Of a DNA stretch of 64,000 nt, positions 44,845 to 54,108 are shown piece after piece. The stretch spans positions 1 through 64,000 of the forward strand of contig CAZPQN010000001.1 in NCBI GenBank assembly GCA_964588795.1. The letters are read 5' to 3'. This stretch comes from CAZPQN01 sp964588795 (GTDB taxonomy: Bacteria > Fidelibacterota > UBA2242). The translations under genes and the position numbers were made by a program. Below the pieces are notes generated by a model, which had not been told where the DNA came from, searched no databases, and saw nothing but the letters and a program-made list of their open reading frames with translations. Positions within the stretch are counted from its first letter, which is position 1. Every line of letters begins with the position of its first letter.

Positions 44845-46200
44845 CTATTTGGTACCGGTAATTTCCAAAGCCTTGCGAGCTTTGGTAACCTCCTCATGGG
44901 CCTGAGGATAATTCTGGATGACCTTTTCGAAGCTGGCGACGGCCATATCTTTCTGATTCAGTTTGTCGTAGCAATAACCGATCCGTAATTGGGCATAGGC
45001 TACTTTGTTTTTATCACCAAGTTCGAAAACCTTTTGATAGGCGGTTAGAGCTTCTACATAATCGCCCTGCCGATAATAAGCTTCGCCAATCCACCATTGG
45101 GCATTATCAGCCAGCGGATCATTGCGGTCAAGGCTAATCAGTTCTTCGAAAGTACTGATGCTTTCGGTGTATTTGCCTTGCGCGAAAAGCTTGTTGCCAG
45201 CGCTGTAGAGCGCCATAACAGGGGTCAGTTTCTGCGCTGTATAACCGGGTGCCGCTTGCGGTGTGACTTTCACAGCTGTTTTCACCGTATCATGCGGCTG
45301 GATTTCTGGGACTAATTTGGTAGGTTTTCCTTTTATCACATAGTCTGCGAGCGCCAAGCCGGCAATTTGTCCTTCAAAAAGTTCAATCGAAACCCGGCGA
45401 TTAAGCACTTCCTGAAATTTATTGGTGCTCTGAACGAGTGGTTCGGCATAACCGACCGGAACGATTTCAATCCGATAAGCAACAGTTTCTTGCTCGGACT
45501 GTGGAAACAGCTTAATCAGCATTTTCCCTACCGTGATAGCTCGTCTGAGAGCGATTTCCTTTTCTTTCGTTCGATTGACTGCCTGCGCTGTATGTCCTTT
45601 GAGGCGTATATTGATTTTAGGATCGCCTTTCAATACCTTGACGATCTTGGCCAGGGTGACAAAATAATTGGAATTAAAGCTGAGACTGACATTTTTCCAC
45701 TCGCCATCATCGAAGTAGATATCCTCGAAAAGCAAATTGTTGAGGGAAAAACTCATACTGCAAGGTTCAGGCTTGGCTTCGGCAGGTTTGGTGGTCTGTT
45801 CGGGAACGGTCACTGTGGTGGGAAGCGTACTCGTAGTAGCCGCGACTGGCGCAGGACTTGGTTTGGTTTCCGGAAGCGGCTTGGCTTGTTGAGTCTGGGC
45901 GACGCTGGAAGCACGGACGGTGGTCGAATCCGTTTTGATAGCGGTTATCGGCTGGACGGCCGGACTCTCTTTCACTTGGGGAATCATTAACTCGGGACTA
46001 CTTTTTGGTCGACTCGTGGAGGTATCAACGGGAGCGGATTTAAAAGTAGCGGGGGGAGTAAACTTGGTTGGAGCAGTCGTCTGGGCAGTTTGCTTGATGG
46101 GTTCGCTGGTTTTTTCGGGTTGCTTGGTTTCTTTACCGCCACTGCAGTAAATGAACAGCATTGTACTGACGACAATTGTAGCTATTTTCTTCATCATCAC
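44845..46200 (-). CDS. OmpA-domain lipoprotein with CpoB/YbgF-like TPR tail
   Basis: 451 residues. A signal peptide ends in FIYCSGG, a plausible lipobox. A long Pro/Thr/Lys-rich linker (about 25-140) leads to an OmpA-like peptidoglycan-binding domain (about 145-270: LLFEDIYFDDGE...INIRLKGHTAQ...RRAITVGKML...LNRRVSIELF). After another linker come three TPRs (about 330-445), matching the YbgF/CpoB C-terminus of the Tol-Pal system. It joins Pal-like and CpoB-like parts in one protein; no tolA, tolB or tolQR is in the window. Confidence 0.82.
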   Translation of the reverse strand: MMMKKIATIVVSTMLFIYCSGGKETKQPEKTSEPIKQTAQTTAPTKFTPPATFKSAPVDTSTSRPKSSPELMIPQVKESPAVQPITAIKTDSTTVRASSVAQTQQAKPLPETKPSPAPVAATTSTLPTTVTVPEQTTKPAEAKPEPCSMSFSLNNLLFEDIYFDDGEWKNVSLSFNSNYFVTLAKIVKVLKGDPKINIRLKGHTAQAVNRTKEKEIALRRAITVGKMLIKLFPQSEQETVAYRIEIVPVGYAEPLVQSTNKFQEVLNRRVSIELFEGQIAGLALADYVIKGKPTKLVPEIQPHDTVKTAVKVTPQAAPGYTAQKLTPVMALYSAGNKLFAQGKYTESISTFEELISLDRNDPLADNAQWWIGEAYYRQGDYVEALTAYQKVFELGDKNKVAYAQLRIGYCYDKLNQKDMAVASFEKVIQNYPQAHEEVTKARKALEITGTK

Positions 46201-46266
46201 ACCCTCCGAGTTACTACTTCCGCTTGAATTCAGTACCTAAACTGTTCGGCGGTCAATTTCATTTGT

Positions 46267-46770
46267 TTATTTTTTGGGGGGCGCTGGTGGTGTTTCTAAG
46301 GTCTTCACCCGTTTTTCCAAGTCCCCGAACTCACGCCCCATGCGGCTGATAGCCGACTGAATGTCAGTAAGAGTGCGGTTGGTCTCGCGCTGAAACTTGC
46401 CTAAACGTTCATTCAGATTATCATGGTCAGACTTCATGGTCGCTAAGCGGGAATCGAGATCCATCTTTAGTTCCGCAATCACGGTATTGGTATTTTCAAT
46501 TTGGACTCCCAGAGCCTGGTTGACGCTATCCAATTTATCATCCAACTGCGCCAAAGCCGCCTGGAATTGCTGAATATGTTTGCCCCGACCGATGAATTCT
46601 AAACTTAAATCGTTCAAATTATGATCAAAATCATTGATCGTGATTAAGTGCAGTGAATCGGCAGAAGTTAAATCACTCATTTTCTTATTGGTGCTTTCGA
46701 TTTTGACAAACAGGTAAACCGTCGCCACAGCAAGTAGAACGAGGACGATGGTTTTAATCAACTCTTTCAT
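46267..46770 (-). CDS. Membrane-anchored coiled-coil protein
   Basis: 167 residues: a membrane segment at about 7-24, then a nearly continuous coiled coil (about 30-155, with NQALGVQIENTN, SRLATMKSDHDNLNERLGKF and FGDLEKRVKTLE) and a Pro-Lys tail. GGGAG precedes the ATG by six bases. Its function is unknown; it lies 66 bases upstream of the OmpA/TPR lipoprotein gene and may act with it in the envelope. Confidence 0.75.
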   Translation of the reverse strand: MKELIKTIVLVLLAVATVYLFVKIESTNKKMSDLTSADSLHLITINDFDHNLNDLSLEFIGRGKHIQQFQAALAQLDDKLDSVNQALGVQIENTNTVIAELKMDLDSRLATMKSDHDNLNERLGKFQRETNRTLTDIQSAISRMGREFGDLEKRVKTLETPPAPPKK

Positions 46771-46800
46771 TCATTACTCCCATATTTTATTTTAATCCGA

Positions 46801-47148
46801 TCAAGTCAGGTGTTTTTCCCAGTCGCTACCATCATTCACAGTCGGCTCTATGCTGGACACCGGCGTCACAGGTGTTTTTACCAGAGGCTGCGAGGTTACG
46901 CGTGGGGGAATTGTCTGGGGTGATTGAAATACGGGTGGAACAGCATCGGGAGTTCGGATATCGGTCAGCAGATTCCTGACATCCTGATGAAAAAGACCGA
47001 TTGTTTTCTCCATCCTTTTCAGAAGTTCCTCCATCAGCTCTCGCCCGTATAGGTTGTTGATGCCCAACAATAGGTCGTCGAATTTCGAGACGAGGTAGTT
47101 TTTACAGCTTTCCTCATTGCCAAAATCAATGATTTTCTCATCAACCAT
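46801..47148 (-). CDS. Small protein of unknown function with proline-rich tail
   Basis: 115 residues from ATG 47148 (a TTG at 47169 is possible). The N-terminal 65 residues look helical and charged (ESCKNYLVSKFDDLLLGINN, RELMEELLKRMEKTIGLFHQ); the rest is Pro/Thr/Val-rich and probably unstructured, ending WEKHLT. No signal peptide, no family recognised. It lies between two other small genes on the same strand. Confidence 0.55.
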   Translation of the reverse strand: MVDEKIIDFGNEESCKNYLVSKFDDLLLGINNLYGRELMEELLKRMEKTIGLFHQDVRNLLTDIRTPDAVPPVFQSPQTIPPRVTSQPLVKTPVTPVSSIEPTVNDGSDWEKHLT

Positions 47149-47230
47149 TATCAATACAATCCTATCCAAATAGTTGATGAAAATTTACAAATCTCATTAG
47201 AATAATCAATGATTTTCATTTAAACGGTAA

Positions 47231-47413
47231 TCAATGGCCCTTTTTCACTTCATCCCAACGGATAATATCTTTATGGATCTGCTGAAAAACATTCCGCAAA
47301 ACAGGGGTTAACCGAATTTCGACAACCGGTTGGCCCTGGATCATTTTATCAACCAGCCGGCGAAATTCTCCGATTTCGGAACGATCGAGTTCGATAGTAA
47401 TTCTGGTTAACAT
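47231..47413 (-). CDS. Small conserved-looking cytoplasmic protein
   Basis: 60 residues (MLTRITIELDRSEIGEFRRL onward), with a beta strand then two likely helices. CAGGAGG lies just upstream of the ATG, strong support for translation. Its start resembles small ribbon-helix-helix or chorismate-mutase-like helices, but I cannot assign a family. Confidence 0.65.
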   Translation of the reverse strand: MLTRITIELDRSEIGEFRRLVDKMIQGQPVVEIRLTPVLRNVFQQIHKDIIRWDEVKKGH

Positions 47414-47433
47414 TTTTTCCTCCTGTCAAAAAC

Positions 47434-48432
47434 TTATTTTATCAGTGGAATTTCTGCCCCGCAAATGCATCGGGTGCCATTCAGATTTTTATGGAATTTT
47501 ATAGAACTCTGCCTTTCAATCAAAAGCCGCCGGCACGCTGGGCAGACAGTATCGGCTTCCCCGCCGGTCAGCACGTTGCCTTCGTAGACATAGAGCAACC
47601 CACTCGCCTGAGCGATTTGCCGGGCGCGGTCCAGCGTGGCTTTGCTGGTTGGAGGCCGGTCGAGCATTCGATAATCAGGGTGAAAAGCGGAAAAATGCAG
47701 GGGCGTTTCTGCCCCGATGTTCTGCACTATCCAGTCTGCTAATCCCCTGATGTCACGTTCCGCATCGTTGAGTCCGGGAATAAGCAGATTGGTGAGCTCA
47801 ATCCAGGTGCCCTGCCGTTTGATAGCAACAATCGCGTCCAAAACCGGTCGTAAATGGGCATGACAAATCCTGGCATAAAAATCTTCGGTGAAGGCTTTTA
47901 AATCAATATTGGCGGCATCGATGTACGGATAAATTTCCGCAATCGCGACAGGGTTGATATACCCGTTGGTCACCATCACTGTTTTCAGCCCCTGTTTCTG
48001 CGCCAGCTGGGCAATATCCAGCACGTATTCGCCGAAAATCGTCGGTTCATTGTAAGTGAATGCGATAGATTGGCAATCGTTTTTTAGCGTTCCCGTAATG
48101 ACTTGTTCGGGTGAGAAGTAAAAGTCCTCCTCACTAACTTTTCCGCGTGCAATATCCCAATTCTGGCAGAAAGAACACTGCAGGTTGCATCCGATGGTCC
48201 CCAAGGAAAAGATGCGACTGCCGGGCCTGAAATGGTAAAGTGGCTTCTTCTCAATCGGATCGACATGTAGCGCGACTGGTTTACCGTACACCAGCGAAAT
48301 TAGGTGTCCCCCGTCGTTACGCCGAGCGCCGCAACTCCCGACCTGTCCGGGTTTTAAAAGACAAAAACGCGGACAGAGTTCACACTCCACCCGTTCACCG
48401 CTCAACTGCTGCCACCAGCGTGCTAATTGCAT
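47434..48432 (-). CDS. Radical SAM enzyme, AmmeMemoRadiSam (AmrS) type
   Basis: 332 residues. The radical SAM motif is in GTIGCNLQCSFCQNWDIARG; an N-terminal Cys set (CELCPRFCLLKPGQVGSCG) and a C-terminal Cys pair are typical of the COG1180 group annotated AmmeMemoRadiSam. The AMMECR1 and Memo partners are not in the window. Substrate unknown. Separate from the pflA-like gene at 61829, which has a different family layout. Confidence 0.88.
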   Translation of the reverse strand: MQLARWWQQLSGERVECELCPRFCLLKPGQVGSCGARRNDGGHLISLVYGKPVALHVDPIEKKPLYHFRPGSRIFSLGTIGCNLQCSFCQNWDIARGKVSEEDFYFSPEQVITGTLKNDCQSIAFTYNEPTIFGEYVLDIAQLAQKQGLKTVMVTNGYINPVAIAEIYPYIDAANIDLKAFTEDFYARICHAHLRPVLDAIVAIKRQGTWIELTNLLIPGLNDAERDIRGLADWIVQNIGAETPLHFSAFHPDYRMLDRPPTSKATLDRARQIAQASGLLYVYEGNVLTGGEADTVCPACRRLLIERQSSIKFHKNLNGTRCICGAEIPLIK

Positions 48433-48543
48433 TGGACTTTATCCCTTGCCAAGATTCCCAGGTAAAGTACGCAATAGCGCGGCTTTTGTCAATACACTTG
48501 ATGGCTTTGGAAATTATTAAGGGTTTGGTTATATTGTTGGTGT

Positions 48544-48798
48544 ATGATGAAAGTTAAATTAATACCCAAGAAAAACGCTTTCGTGAACTTTCTTTCTTTC
48601 ACAAAAACCAACTATGTTCTGTTTGGAATCGGAGTCGGAATTATCATCATCGGTTACCTGATTATGGCCAGTGGTGAAACCTATAGTTTCCGTTCCTTGA
48701 CTCTGGCGCCGCTAGTTTTGCTGGTAGGATACCTGTTGATCATCCCGCTTGCTCTGTTATATCGCCAGCGCAAAGATTCTGGCAAGAAAGAAAATTGA
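48544..48798 (+). CDS. DUF3098-like small membrane protein
   Basis: 84 residues with two membrane helices (about 25-45 and 55-75) and the stretch YSFRSLTLAPLVLLVGYL, which matches the TLAP motif I associate with DUF3098 of FCB bacteria. Those genes often neighbour ftsX in Bacteroidota; here ftsX is 8 kb away on the other strand. Function unknown. Confidence 0.6.
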   Translation: MMKVKLIPKKNAFVNFLSFTKTNYVLFGIGVGIIIIGYLIMASGETYSFRSLTLAPLVLLVGYLLIIPLALLYRQRKDSGKKEN

Positions 48799-48869
48799 CG
48801 ATTCCCGCATTGCGGCGGCAATAGAATAACACCACCTTCATCCACCAGTGGCGAATGTTTCGCACATGG

Positions 48870-49130
48870 TTATTTAGTTAATGTTTCGCTAGGGGGAGCA
48901 GACTTTTTACCGGCCTTGGTTGCGCTTTTTTCGCTCTTGGTATGCGTTGCTGAATAATCGGTCTTATAAAATCCGGTACCTTTAAAAATCAAGCCTGCTC
49001 CGGAGCTGATCAAACGCTGAACGCCTTCTTTACCGCAGATGGGGCAGATCTTCAGGGGTTCTGCAGTGATATTCTGAAAGTGCTCGAAATGACTGCCGCA
49101 GATCGGGCACGTGTATTCGTAGGTTGGCAC
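48870..49130 (-). CDS. FmdB/zinc-ribbon protein
   Basis: 86 residues beginning MPTYEYTCPICGSHFEHFQ with a second CPICG knuckle (about 35): a zinc ribbon of the FmdB_reg family (putative regulatory protein). The Lys/Ser/Thr-rich tail is disordered. It follows pta by 18 bases and ends a long minus-strand gene run. Confidence 0.9.
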   Translation of the reverse strand: MPTYEYTCPICGSHFEHFQNITAEPLKICPICGKEGVQRLISSGAGLIFKGTGFYKTDYSATHTKSEKSATKAGKKSAPPSETLTK

Positions 49131-49148
49131 GATCTATCCTATTAAAAA

Positions 49149-50132
49149 TTATTGAACTGACATATTACAAAGAATTGCGGCGACATTGACGATGTCATCC
49201 ACACTGCAACCTCGCGATAAATCATTCATCGGCTTTTTCAATCCCTGGATGATTGGTCCGACTGCCTCGCATCCGCCGATGCGTTGAGCTAATTTATAAC
49301 CGATATTGCCGGCATTCAAATCCGGAAATATCAATACGTTGGCCTGTCCCGCCACAGTACTGCCGGGCGCTTTTTTCTGTCCGACCTTGGGAACGATTGC
49401 GGCATCCAATTGCAATTCACCATCGATTTTCAACTGCGGATTCTTGCGGTGAACCAGCTCGGTTGCCTGAATGACCTTATCCACCAAGGCATGACTGGCA
49501 CTGCCTTTGGTGGAAAACGATAACATCGCAACGACCGGTTCCTCTTTCACGACTTTACGATGTGTTTCAGCGGAAGCAATGGCGATATCGGCCAATTGTT
49601 CGACGCTTGGATTAGGCAATACGGCACAATCGGCAAAACTCCAAATCCGGGATTCTTGCGGGGCGATCATGATAAAATCGCTGGACACAGTCGGAGTATC
49701 CGGATTGGTACCGATAATTTGCAGAGCGGCCCGCAGAACATCACCGGTAGTGGTATCGGCTCCGGAAACACAGCCATCCGCTAACCCCTTCTCCACCAGC
49801 ATGGCCCCAAAAAAAGTGGGGTTCAGCATCATTTTGCCGGCCTCGCTGATGGTCATGCCTTTATGCTTGCGTTTTGCATAATAGGTTTCCACAAAGGCGT
49901 CCTGATACTTTGGTGAGGTTGGAGCGATAATCTCGACTCTCTGCAGGTCGATACCATCCTGATTTGCCTGCTGTTGCACCTGATCCGGCTCGCCGACTAA
50001 AATGACCTTAGCAATGGCTTCCTTGGTCAGTATCTCCGCCGCTTTCAGCACACGCCCATCATGTGCTTCCGGCAGAGTAATGGTCTTGTGTAGGTTTTTC
50101 GCTTGGGCTCGAATTTCATCGAGTAATTTCAT
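49149..50132 (-). CDS. pta: Phosphate acetyltransferase
   Basis: Interconverts acetyl-CoA and acetyl phosphate. 327 residues, single-domain Pta type. Recognisable stretches include LPEAHDGRVLKAA, DGCVSGADTTTGDVLRAAL and PDLNAGNIGYKLAQRIGG. ATG overlaps coaD's stop (ATGA). No acetate kinase gene is adjacent, so the partner must lie elsewhere. Confidence 0.93.
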   Translation of the reverse strand: MKLLDEIRAQAKNLHKTITLPEAHDGRVLKAAEILTKEAIAKVILVGEPDQVQQQANQDGIDLQRVEIIAPTSPKYQDAFVETYYAKRKHKGMTISEAGKMMLNPTFFGAMLVEKGLADGCVSGADTTTGDVLRAALQIIGTNPDTPTVSSDFIMIAPQESRIWSFADCAVLPNPSVEQLADIAIASAETHRKVVKEEPVVAMLSFSTKGSASHALVDKVIQATELVHRKNPQLKIDGELQLDAAIVPKVGQKKAPGSTVAGQANVLIFPDLNAGNIGYKLAQRIGGCEAVGPIIQGLKKPMNDLSRGCSVDDIVNVAAILCNMSVQ

Positions 50133-50614
50133 GACAATCTCCTGATTTTATTACACAATGCGGCTTTGACCTCCGGTGGTACAAAGGCGCTGATATCGCC
50201 TCCAAAACGTGCGATTTCACGTACCATGCTGGAACTCAAATAGGTATAATCTTCATGCGGCATTAAAAAAACCGTGTCAATATTTTCATCCAAATGGCGA
50301 TTCATCAATGCCATCTGAAATTCATAATCAAAATCCGAGATTGCACGCAAACCCCTGATGATCACACTCGCTCCGACCTTACGGGCATATTCAACGGCCA
50401 AGCCGTCGAAACAATCAATCTGCACATTAGGGAAACGCCCGATGCAACTCTGAATGAGGTCACGGCGCTCCTCCGCCGAAAACAACGGTGCTTTGGCAAG
50501 ATTAGTCGCAATCGCGATGTAAACTTTATCGAAAATCGAGGAGGCTCGTTCCAGAATGTCCAGGTGACCGTTGGTGACGGGATCAAAACTGCCGGGATAA
50601 ATAGCGATCTTCAT
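50129..50614 (-). CDS. coaD: Phosphopantetheine adenylyltransferase
   Basis: Penultimate step of coenzyme A synthesis. The nucleotidyltransferase motif YPGSFDPVTNGHLDI and the C-terminal YLSSSMVREIA are intact; 161 residues, usual length. Its ATG directly abuts the rsmD stop. Overlap with pta links CoA and acetyl-CoA metabolism. Confidence 0.96.
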   Translation of the reverse strand: MKIAIYPGSFDPVTNGHLDILERASSIFDKVYIAIATNLAKAPLFSAEERRDLIQSCIGRFPNVQIDCFDGLAVEYARKVGASVIIRGLRAISDFDYEFQMALMNRHLDENIDTVFLMPHEDYTYLSSSMVREIARFGGDISAFVPPEVKAALCNKIRRLS

Positions 50615-51139
50615 TTATTTCCGATAAAAATTTAAGCGGGTTTCTCCAAACTGTCGGACATCTTTCAGCCACGGCAGAAAAAAATCGGGAGTTGTAAAAC
50701 GTTGGCTGGTCTCGATGACGGTAGTCACCCCGGAATCTAATTGGTCCAATTGCTGAAATAAAGATTCATAGGCCGGAAAATCATAGGGCGGATCAGCGAG
50801 TAGCAGGTCAAATCGGGGCCGTGAGCTGAGAAATTTCAATACATCAATCCCCAGCACAGTTGCCTGCTCGCTGAGTTTTAGAGTCACGATGTTCTCCTGA
50901 ATCTGGGCGGCGGTTTGTTTATCGGCTTCCACAAAAGTGCAATGACGCGCTCCGCGCGAAAGTGCTTCAAAGCCTAAGCTGCCTGTCCCGGCGTACAAAT
51001 CCGCCACGGTTTTGTCCGTCAGATCACCCAGGATATTAAAAAGTGCGTTCCTGATTTTCTCTTGGGTCGGGCGAAAATCAAGCTGGTTTCCGTGCCTGAT
51101 AACCCGGTTTTTCAGCAAACCGGCGACGATTCGAGTCAT
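50615..51139 (-). CDS. rsmD: 16S rRNA (guanine966-N2)-methyltransferase
   Basis: SAM-dependent methylation of G966 in 16S rRNA. The SAM motif ADLYAGTGSLGFEALSRG and the catalytic ADPPYDFP (DPPY) are visible over 174 residues. I start at ATG 51139 (MTRIVAGLLKNRVI), one base after the stop of the PilN-like gene. rsmD-coaD adjacency is common in bacteria. Confidence 0.95.
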   Translation of the reverse strand: MTRIVAGLLKNRVIRHGNQLDFRPTQEKIRNALFNILGDLTDKTVADLYAGTGSLGFEALSRGARHCTFVEADKQTAAQIQENIVTLKLSEQATVLGIDVLKFLSSRPRFDLLLADPPYDFPAYESLFQQLDQLDSGVTTVIETSQRFTTPDFFLPWLKDVRQFGETRLNFYRK

Positions 51140-51140
51140 C

Positions 51141-52346
51141 TCAGATTTTTTGGGGATAAATAATTCCACTAAAAGTAAAATTCAGCGCCAACTCGCCGGG
51201 CGGCAGGTTAGCGGGTGCCTGAAACATTACCTGGTCAATTCCATAGTTAATAGAATTTTGGGCATAACTCCGCAGCAAATTGGTGCAGGCTGTCAGCGTC
51301 CCATTTCCGCTCAGTTCCCCGCGGCGAATTTTCAGAACATCCGGATCAGAAATCAAGAGTGGCTTCTGGTTAATCTGGCTCCGGCGTCCGGTGCTCCACA
51401 GAGTCTGGGTCAACTGGACGTCATTCAGATATTGATAGCGCTTGACCTGCGTGACGTCGGGCGGACGAATTTTAAAAATCGCCATGACCTGGATATTCGG
51501 AGTCTGAGTCGCTACCTGTTCGATGTAAAAAATTTCCGGAGATAGCTGGCCGGGAACAGCAGTCAGCGCACTCTTCAGTCGTACAGCCTCGTCATTTGTA
51601 TTGACATAGATGATAAAGCTGATTTTCTGATCCTTGCATTTCAGGTATTGCAAACGTATTCCACGCGGGAGGTTGGTCAGGACTTGGACGACTTGCAATA
51701 GGGCATTTTCACTCATCATGATCTGCCGGGCATAATTATCGTCAATCTGGCTGGTTGTCGGCTGGGATATTACCTGTGGTACGGCCTGCGGTTGTTCAGC
51801 AACGGGCGGCGCCGATTCAGAAGAAACAAACGATTGTTCTGGCACCAATCCGGTTGGAATCGAATCCGATGGTGGAGAGGTTGGAACAGGTTCTTCCATT
51901 TCAGATGGAATGACTATTTTGGGCGCTGGTACATTAAAAAATTTCCAGTAGACAAAATAGCCACCGCCTCCAAGAACAGCGAGTATGATAATATAGCGAA
52001 GGGCAGTAAATATCTTGCGTCGGGTCGGACGCTTTAGCAAGGTTTCTATTTGTTGCTCTTTCTTCTCCTCCTCGGCTTTTTCTTCGGGAGTCTGAGCGAC
52101 TGAAATATGGCGGGGGATAAACTCCTCCTCTTCCGCCTGTTCCAGCATCTCTAAATTCTTCTCAACCGCCGCAAAAAGTTCGTCATCAATTTTTGGCATC
52201 TCCTGGGTTGAGCTAATTGCTTCACCGGGGGGGGCAGGTTGGGCTGGAGCCGTAGTTTGGGGCGTGATTAACTCGGCCACATTTTCCGCACCTTTTTTTT
52301 CGGGCCGCTGCAAGCCGGGTTTGGTAGCGAGGTTGAGTCTAATCAT
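51141..52346 (-). CDS. PilN/PilO-like pilus-assembly-type membrane protein
   Basis: 401 residues. The N-terminus MIRLNLATKPG matches the PilN entry motif that binds PilM in type IV pilus and type II secretion systems. A long acidic cytoplasmic region (about 20-110) leads to a single membrane helix (about 117-136) and a periplasmic domain, first Pro/Ser-rich, then a ferredoxin-like fold of about 180 residues. The cytoplasmic linker is longer than in classical PilN. It overlaps the PilM-like gene by eight bases. Confidence 0.6.
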   Translation of the reverse strand: MIRLNLATKPGLQRPEKKGAENVAELITPQTTAPAQPAPPGEAISSTQEMPKIDDELFAAVEKNLEMLEQAEEEEFIPRHISVAQTPEEKAEEEKKEQQIETLLKRPTRRKIFTALRYIIILAVLGGGGYFVYWKFFNVPAPKIVIPSEMEEPVPTSPPSDSIPTGLVPEQSFVSSESAPPVAEQPQAVPQVISQPTTSQIDDNYARQIMMSENALLQVVQVLTNLPRGIRLQYLKCKDQKISFIIYVNTNDEAVRLKSALTAVPGQLSPEIFYIEQVATQTPNIQVMAIFKIRPPDVTQVKRYQYLNDVQLTQTLWSTGRRSQINQKPLLISDPDVLKIRRGELSGNGTLTACTNLLRSYAQNSINYGIDQVMFQAPANLPPGELALNFTFSGIIYPQKI

Positions 52347-53298
52347 GGTGCGCCTCCGGCATAAAGCGCATTAAGAGTCCCATCACATCCAGAAACTGAC
52401 ACATTGCCCCCGGCCCATCGCCATCACCAGTGTACAAATCAATGGGTTTGATATCGGCGAAAGGGTCCAGCACATGCATGTTATCCAAGTCGTAGGTCAA
52501 CAGCATGTTAAAGAATTCAGAGTCGGGATCTTGCGAAAAGAAATATAAATTATCGAGTGCGTTGATCTGGTCGCTTTTAAAGGTCCGCAGGTCGTTGATC
52601 TGAGCGACTACTTTTTCACCTTCGCCCTCCGGACTGGACATTACATTTATCGCATAATTGGTGGCATCCGGCAGATCAAATTCAAGGTATTGTTTGAATT
52701 CTCCGTTCTCGACTAACAGCAGTATATTACTGCTTTCACCGATCCGCCACACACCCCATTTCTGACCGGTTTTTTGACCTTGTAACCTTTCCAGGGCATT
52801 GGCGGCGGCAAAAATATTGATGTCGAATACTTTCACGGTGAATCCGACGGGCTGACAGGTCTTGTGGATAATCCGACCGAGTTCCTTGTAATAGGAGAGC
52901 GTTAAAAAATTGCGCTGGGCGGCCGACTCATCGACTTTGAGCGGATAGTGCTGGATAAATTTTTTATCAAAATTTTCTCCCAGGCGCTGTTTCTCATTCC
53001 AATCGAGGACTTGCTGGACTTGCTCGTCATCCAATCCGAAATCGACTTTATTGTTCGTGATGTTAAACCAGCTCGAGCAAGCCGAAAAGGCAATGAAACG
53101 ATCGGGCACCGGTAAAGTCGCCCGGATGGAAGAGATCAGCTGTTCAAATAGTTGCGGAAACTCCGGATTGAGCAGTATCTGGGGCTCAAATTTAAATGGC
53201 AGGGGCTTTTTCGAGATAAGCTCAATGGTGGTGCTGTTGTCAACCATTACCAGTTGACCGTAGCGCATAAAATTTTCGGATAGACTAACGGCTAACAT
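52339..53298 (-). CDS. PilM-like actin-fold protein (divergent)
   Basis: 319 residues without signal peptide or membrane segment. Its start MLAVSLSENFMRYGQLV and the pattern of a two-domain actin-like core resemble PilM/GspL-type scaffolds, and the next gene begins with a PilN motif. No intact ATP-binding signature is recognisable, so a degenerate, non-hydrolysing form is possible. It lies 31 bases after a membrane protein of unknown function. Confidence 0.5.
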   Translation of the reverse strand: MLAVSLSENFMRYGQLVMVDNSTTIELISKKPLPFKFEPQILLNPEFPQLFEQLISSIRATLPVPDRFIAFSACSSWFNITNNKVDFGLDDEQVQQVLDWNEKQRLGENFDKKFIQHYPLKVDESAAQRNFLTLSYYKELGRIIHKTCQPVGFTVKVFDINIFAAANALERLQGQKTGQKWGVWRIGESSNILLLVENGEFKQYLEFDLPDATNYAINVMSSPEGEGEKVVAQINDLRTFKSDQINALDNLYFFSQDPDSEFFNMLLTYDLDNMHVLDPFADIKPIDLYTGDGDGPGAMCQFLDVMGLLMRFMPEAHHD

Positions 53299-53328
53299 GG
53301 GACCTGCTTGTTTTTACGTCAGGGCGGG

Positions 53329-54108
53329 TTACTTCCAGCTCCTTTCGTCGTTTTCAATTTGGCCATGCGATGTGTCTACAAAAGCGAAGAAAACAAAGCG
53401 CGGTTCCTTAATGACAGTCTTAATGGGATCCTTGATCAGAATATCTTTGCCTTTGGATTTGATCTCGTACTTTTCATTAATCAGTGGCCGGAAAGCGATT
53501 TCACTTCCCAAATAATACCGGCGATAATAGGTATTCGAAGACACACGCTGGCTGATTTCCCGACCTAACACGCCTTTGAATTCCGGTTCTGTTTTCAATT
53601 GCTCGAGGCGGTTCGAAATGACATAAACGGTGTCGTATGCCATCAGGTCTGCATTCCATTTGAGGACTTTATAGGTCGTATCAATCACCGTATCCTGTTT
53701 CTGGTATTTGGTCGCAAAACAGGTGTCAAAAAACATGTAAAAATTCTTGGGTACGTCGAGTTCAAAGCGTCCTTCCGGGAGCCGCACAATTTGTTTACCA
53801 TAAAAAAGGCTGTCCGCCCGGGTGCTGTCGCGTGCCGCGGTAACCACCCGCATCGCCAGCACGGGATCAGTCTGATACTTACCCGCCATCTGGTAATAAA
53901 ACTTCTCGACTTCATTCAGGATCGCCATCCGGCGGCGTCCCGTCTGACGAACAGCATTTTCTTCCTGCCAAATAAAAGAAGGGACGTAAATAACCGTGAC
54001 GATTATTAAACTTAAAACGATGGCGATACCGTTCAGTATCTTGACCAGAGCCGGTTTATACTCCGGTACGATGGAAATTTCTTCGCGAGCAAGATTGCCA
54101 TTACTCAA
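53329..54108 (-). CDS. Single-pass membrane protein of unknown function
   Basis: 259 residues: a short cytoplasmic N-terminus, membrane helix at about 25-47, then a likely periplasmic domain. RRMAILNEVEKFYYQMAGKY recalls the helix after the membrane anchor in pilin-like proteins, but the N-terminal pilin signature is absent. No family recognised. It overlaps the comEA-like gene by eight bases and precedes the PilM-like gene. Confidence 0.65.
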   Translation of the reverse strand: MSNGNLAREEISIVPEYKPALVKILNGIAIVLSLIIVTVIYVPSFIWQEENAVRQTGRRRMAILNEVEKFYYQMAGKYQTDPVLAMRVVTAARDSTRADSLFYGKQIVRLPEGRFELDVPKNFYMFFDTCFATKYQKQDTVIDTTYKVLKWNADLMAYDTVYVISNRLEQLKTEPEFKGVLGREISQRVSSNTYYRRYYLGSEIAFRPLINEKYEIKSKGKDILIKDPIKTVIKEPRFVFFAFVDTSHGQIENDERSWK

